Shown piece by piece: positions 61,789 through 64,000 of a stretch of 64,000 nucleotides of DNA. The translations under genes and the position numbers were made by a program. Each line of letters opens with the position of its first letter. The stretch's first letter is position 1. Under the pieces are notes generated by a model. It made no database searches, was not told the DNA's origin, and saw only the letters and a list, made by a program, of their open reading frames with translations. Where the stretch lies: NCBI RefSeq assembly GCF_019056515.1, contig NZ_CP064873.1, positions 558,001 to 622,000 of the forward strand. Reading direction: 5' to 3'. Source of the stretch: Microbacterium paraoxydans (GTDB lineage: Bacteria > Actinomycetota > Actinomycetes > Actinomycetales > Microbacteriaceae).

Positions 61789-62652
61789 GTGATCGGCACG
61801 CTCAACGCTCTGGTCGACCTCGTCGACGCAGACCGCGGTCAGGAGATCGACGTCGCCGCGTTCGCCCGTGCGCACGGCACCACCGAGTACCACCTGCGAC
61901 GGATGTTCTCGGCGCTCGCCGGGATGCCGTTGACCGAGTATGTGCGGCGTCGTCGGATGACGCTCGCCGGCGCGGAGCTCGCCGCCGGCGCGCCGAGTCT
62001 GCTCGATGTCGCCGTTCGGCACGGTTACGGCTCGACCGAGGCGTTCGCCCGGGCGTTCCGCGCCGTGCACGGCATCGGGCCGGCGGACGCGCGTCGGCAC
62101 GGGGGTCCTCTCCACACACAACCCACGCTCCGGTTCCGCCTGAGCGTCGAAGGGAGTACCCCGATGGATGTCACCATCACCCACCGTCCCGCGTTCGTCC
62201 TCGCGGGCCATGCCGCGGAGGTCCCGCTGATCCACGTCGGCGTCAATCCGCACATCCAGGCGCACATCGCCGCCATCCCGCCCGAGGAGCACGCGCGCCT
62301 CAAGGCCCTCGGGAACGAGGAGCCCGCAGGCATCCTCGCCGTGACCGCCGACATCGATCCGGATGCCCCGGAGGGGACGCCGCTGACGTACCTGCACGGG
62401 GTGGCCGTGCGCGCCGACACCGCGGTTCCCGACGACCTCGACGCCCTGCGCGTGGCGGAGGGCACCTGGGCCGTGTTCGGCGCGAGCGGACCCTTCCCCG
62501 AGACCCTGCAGAATCTGTGGGCGGCGACGGCGACCGAGTGGTTCCCGTCGAACCCGTGGCGGCTGCGGCCCGGGCCGTCGATCGTCCGCTACCGGGAATT
62601 CACCGGCGACACGGCCTCCTGCGAGCTCTGGCTCCCCGTCGAGCAGAGCTGA
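61789..62652 (+). CDS. AraC-GyrI fusion regulator
   Basis: 287 residues from the GTG at 61789, which follows a strong AAAGGAGGAC. Residues 1-110 form the AraC-type double HTH (DVAAFARAHGTTEYHLRRMFSA, then SLLDVAVRHGYGSTEAFARAFR), and 140-287 the GyrI-like effector-binding domain (THRPAFVLAGHAAEVPL, PEEHARLKALG). In this class (as in Rob- and SoxS-like relatives) the GyrI-like domain binds cationic or aromatic drugs and turns on efflux or detoxification. No efflux gene is in the window, but a second GyrI-like protein lies downstream. It carries no signal peptide. Confidence 0.88.
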   Translation: MIGTLNALVDLVDADRGQEIDVAAFARAHGTTEYHLRRMFSALAGMPLTEYVRRRRMTLAGAELAAGAPSLLDVAVRHGYGSTEAFARAFRAVHGIGPADARRHGGPLHTQPTLRFRLSVEGSTPMDVTITHRPAFVLAGHAAEVPLIHVGVNPHIQAHIAAIPPEEHARLKALGNEEPAGILAVTADIDPDAPEGTPLTYLHGVAVRADTAVPDDLDALRVAEGTWAVFGASGPFPETLQNLWAATATEWFPSNPWRLRPGPSIVRYREFTGDTASCELWLPVEQS

Positions 62653-62657
62653 CCGCC

Positions 62658-62690
62658 CATCGGGTCGGGCCCCTGGGGCTCGACCCGATG
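62658..62690. terminator. Hairpin after the AraC-GyrI gene
   Basis: CATCGGGTCG (62658-62667) pairs with CGACCCGATG (62681-62690), with the GC-rich interior extending the stem. It repeats the core of the 61708-61730 hairpin and lies 6 nt after the stop. Confidence 0.5.
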
Positions 62691-62738
62691 TCGGTGTCCC
62701 GTGGCACACTGACCGCACGACGTACCGAGAGGCGGGCC

Positions 62739-63374
62739 ATGACGGCGATCGATCCCAAGAAGACGCTCGACGCGTATCAGGCGAAGCGGGGCGCCTTCCG
62801 TGTCCTCGAGGTGCCACCGCTGACCTATCTGATGGTCGACGGCGCCGGAGATCCGAACACCGCTCCGGCCTTCTTCGACGCGGTCGCGGCGCTCTACCCG
62901 CTGGCGTACACCCTCAAGTTCGCCAGCCGGGCAGAGCTCGGCGTCGATCAGGTCGTGATGCCCCTGGAAGGCCTGTGGCATGCGCCCGACATGGCGTCGT
63001 TCACCACCCGGCGCGACAAGTCGACCTGGCTCTGGACGCTCATGATCATGGTGGGCGATCACGTCACTCCCGCCCTGTTCGACCGCGCGGTCGAGACGGT
63101 CGCGGCGAAGAGCGCGAAGAAGGAGGAAGAGCTTCCGGCGCTGGCCGCCGTCCGGCGGGAGGTCCTCGACGAGGGCCTCTGCGTGCAGACGTTGCACATC
63201 GGGCCGTTCGACGATGAAGGACCCGTGCTCGAGGAGCTGCACGAGCGCTTCGTCCCGGAGAACGGGTTGCAGATGCGCGGACGGCACCACGAGATCTACC
63301 TCAGCGACCGCCGTCGGACGGCTCCGGAGAAACTGCGCACCATCCTGCGGCAGCCCGTCGAACGGATCACCTGA
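62739..63374 (+). CDS. GyrI-like small-molecule-binding protein
   Basis: 211 residues. The GyrI-like fold is indicated by RGAFRVLEVPPLTYLMVDGAGDPN, FASRAELGVDQVVMPLEGLWHAP, TRRDKSTWLWTLMIMVGD and RHHEIYLSDRRRTAPEKLRTILRQP. Stand-alone members of this kind bind drugs or act as hydrolases of cyclopropane esters; the exact task is unknown. No DNA-binding domain. The start is supported by GAGAGG. Located after the AraC-GyrI gene, so perhaps the same drug response. Confidence 0.85.
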   Translation: MTAIDPKKTLDAYQAKRGAFRVLEVPPLTYLMVDGAGDPNTAPAFFDAVAALYPLAYTLKFASRAELGVDQVVMPLEGLWHAPDMASFTTRRDKSTWLWTLMIMVGDHVTPALFDRAVETVAAKSAKKEEELPALAAVRREVLDEGLCVQTLHIGPFDDEGPVLEELHERFVPENGLQMRGRHHEIYLSDRRRTAPEKLRTILRQPVERIT

Positions 63375-63444
63375 GCGCTGTCGCACCGGGGGTCCGGAAA
63401 GCAACCCCCTGATCGGGACGCGCCGCGGCGGATACTCTTCGAGC

Positions 63445-64000
63445 ATGAGCACCGTCAAGCATGCGGCGCGCGTGGCGAAGGACTCCACCGCGTTCCGGCG
63501 GACCGCCCGCGCGGGATTCGTGGTCCTCGGCATCATCCACATCATCATCGGCGCGATCGCCATCACGATCGCGGCCGGCGGGTCGGGGGACGCCGACCAG
63601 GACGGCGCGATGGAGCAGGTGCGCAACAACCCCATCGGCGGACTGCTGCTGCTCGCGATCGCCGTGGGCCTCTTCGCGCTCGCCGTGTGGCAGGTGGCGA
63701 GCGGGTTCCTGGCCGCCGACCCCGCCGAGACGAAGAAGTGGGGCAAGCGCCTCAAGCTCTTCGGGATCTCGGGCACCTACCTGGTGATCGCCGGCCTCGC
63801 ACTCGTCTACGCGGTGGGCGGCCGCGCGGAGTCCTCCGACGCGTCGAAGACCCTGAGCCAGGTGGTCCTCGCCGCACCGGGCGGGGTGGCCCTGCTCGTG
63901 GTGATCGGCCTCAGCGTCATCGGTGTCGGCATCGGCTTCATCATCGGCGGGATCATGCGCTCCTTCCGCAAGCTCATCGACGTGCCGACCGGAGCCGCCC
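63445..64000 (+). CDS. DUF1206 membrane protein (3' end outside window)
   Basis: 185 codons are visible and the frame is still open at the edge. Three pairs of TM segments characterise DUF1206 (RRTARAGFVVLGIIHIIIGAIAI; GLLLLAIAVGLFALAVWQVASGF; KLFGISGTYLVIAGLALVYAVGG; VALLVVIGLSVIGVGIGF); the family is of unknown function. The start is leaderless: TACTCT at 63433-63438 is 6 nt before the ATG. Confidence 0.85.
   Translation, partial: MSTVKHAARVAKDSTAFRRTARAGFVVLGIIHIIIGAIAITIAAGGSGDADQDGAMEQVRNNPIGGLLLLAIAVGLFALAVWQVASGFLAADPAETKKWGKRLKLFGISGTYLVIAGLALVYAVGGRAESSDASKTLSQVVLAAPGGVALLVVIGLSVIGVGIGFIIGGIMRSFRKLIDVPTGAA

Overview
The window is a high-GC, densely coded chromosomal segment from an actinobacterium, most likely Microbacterium or a close relative in Microbacteriaceae. 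The gene set points there: a long DivIVA-type coiled-coil protein, a DUF7882-type 101-residue protein, the tilS-hpt-ftsH-folE-folP-folB-folK order followed by DUF3180 and bacterial-PH membrane proteins, a MetP/MetS-type transporter pair, and many genes with an extended TANNNT -10 box only 6-7 nt before the start codon (leaderless transcripts). I saw no insertion sequence, prophage or CRISPR array. The genus is an inference from gene content, not from a marker search.

Layout. 1-7.5 kb is the edge of a surface/exopolysaccharide region: a giant secreted LamG/PKD protein cut by the left window edge, a family-2 glycosyltransferase and a polyprenyl-phosphate sugar transferase. 7.5-20 kb is a mixed set: an LtrA-like membrane protein, a TetR regulator with its operator region, an exported intradiol-dioxygenase-like lipoprotein, a fatty acid desaturase with an apparent ATC start, a DivIVA-like coiled-coil protein, an M23 peptidase with FG-GAP repeats, an APH-like kinase and an alpha/beta hydrolase. 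19.9-20.3 kb carries a Phe-Asp-Glu tRNA cluster on the minus strand. 20.4-45.7 kb is mostly housekeeping: a Tat-exported M23 peptidase, pyrophosphatase, tilS, hpt, ftsH, the folate operon with downstream membrane proteins, lysS, cardiolipin synthase, a diacylglycerol-kinase-like lipid kinase, serS, tRNA-Ser(UGA) and a LytR-CpsA-Psr ligase.

45.7-57.5 kb is a complete L-rhamnose system. One minus-strand operon of nine tightly packed genes runs ABC importer (ATPase, two permeases, binding lipoprotein), mutarotase, isomerase, an alpha/beta hydrolase, the bifunctional rhamnulose-1-phosphate aldolase/lactaldehyde dehydrogenase, and rhamnulokinase. A divergent LacI-family gene lies upstream, and the short space between them holds overlapping divergent promoters and two copies of a 12-bp LacI-type operator. 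Uptake, anomer conversion, isomerisation, phosphorylation and cleavage/oxidation are all encoded, with DHAP and L-lactate as expected products.

57.5-64 kb holds a frameshifted two-TM-type potassium channel gene, tRNA-Ser(GCU), a MarR/SDR divergent pair with two near-identical operators, a metP/metS-like neurotransmitter:sodium-symporter pair, an AraC-GyrI fusion regulator, a GyrI-like protein and the start of a DUF1206 membrane protein that runs off the right edge.

Main points for a second look: the ATC start of the desaturase, the channel frameshift in a 4-base homopolymer, the window-wide leaderless start architecture, the esterase embedded in the rhamnose operon, the duplicated ~200-residue module in the LamG/PKD protein, and the intergenic GGCTCAGCGACCCA repeats. 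I did not find a system I could call wholly new.
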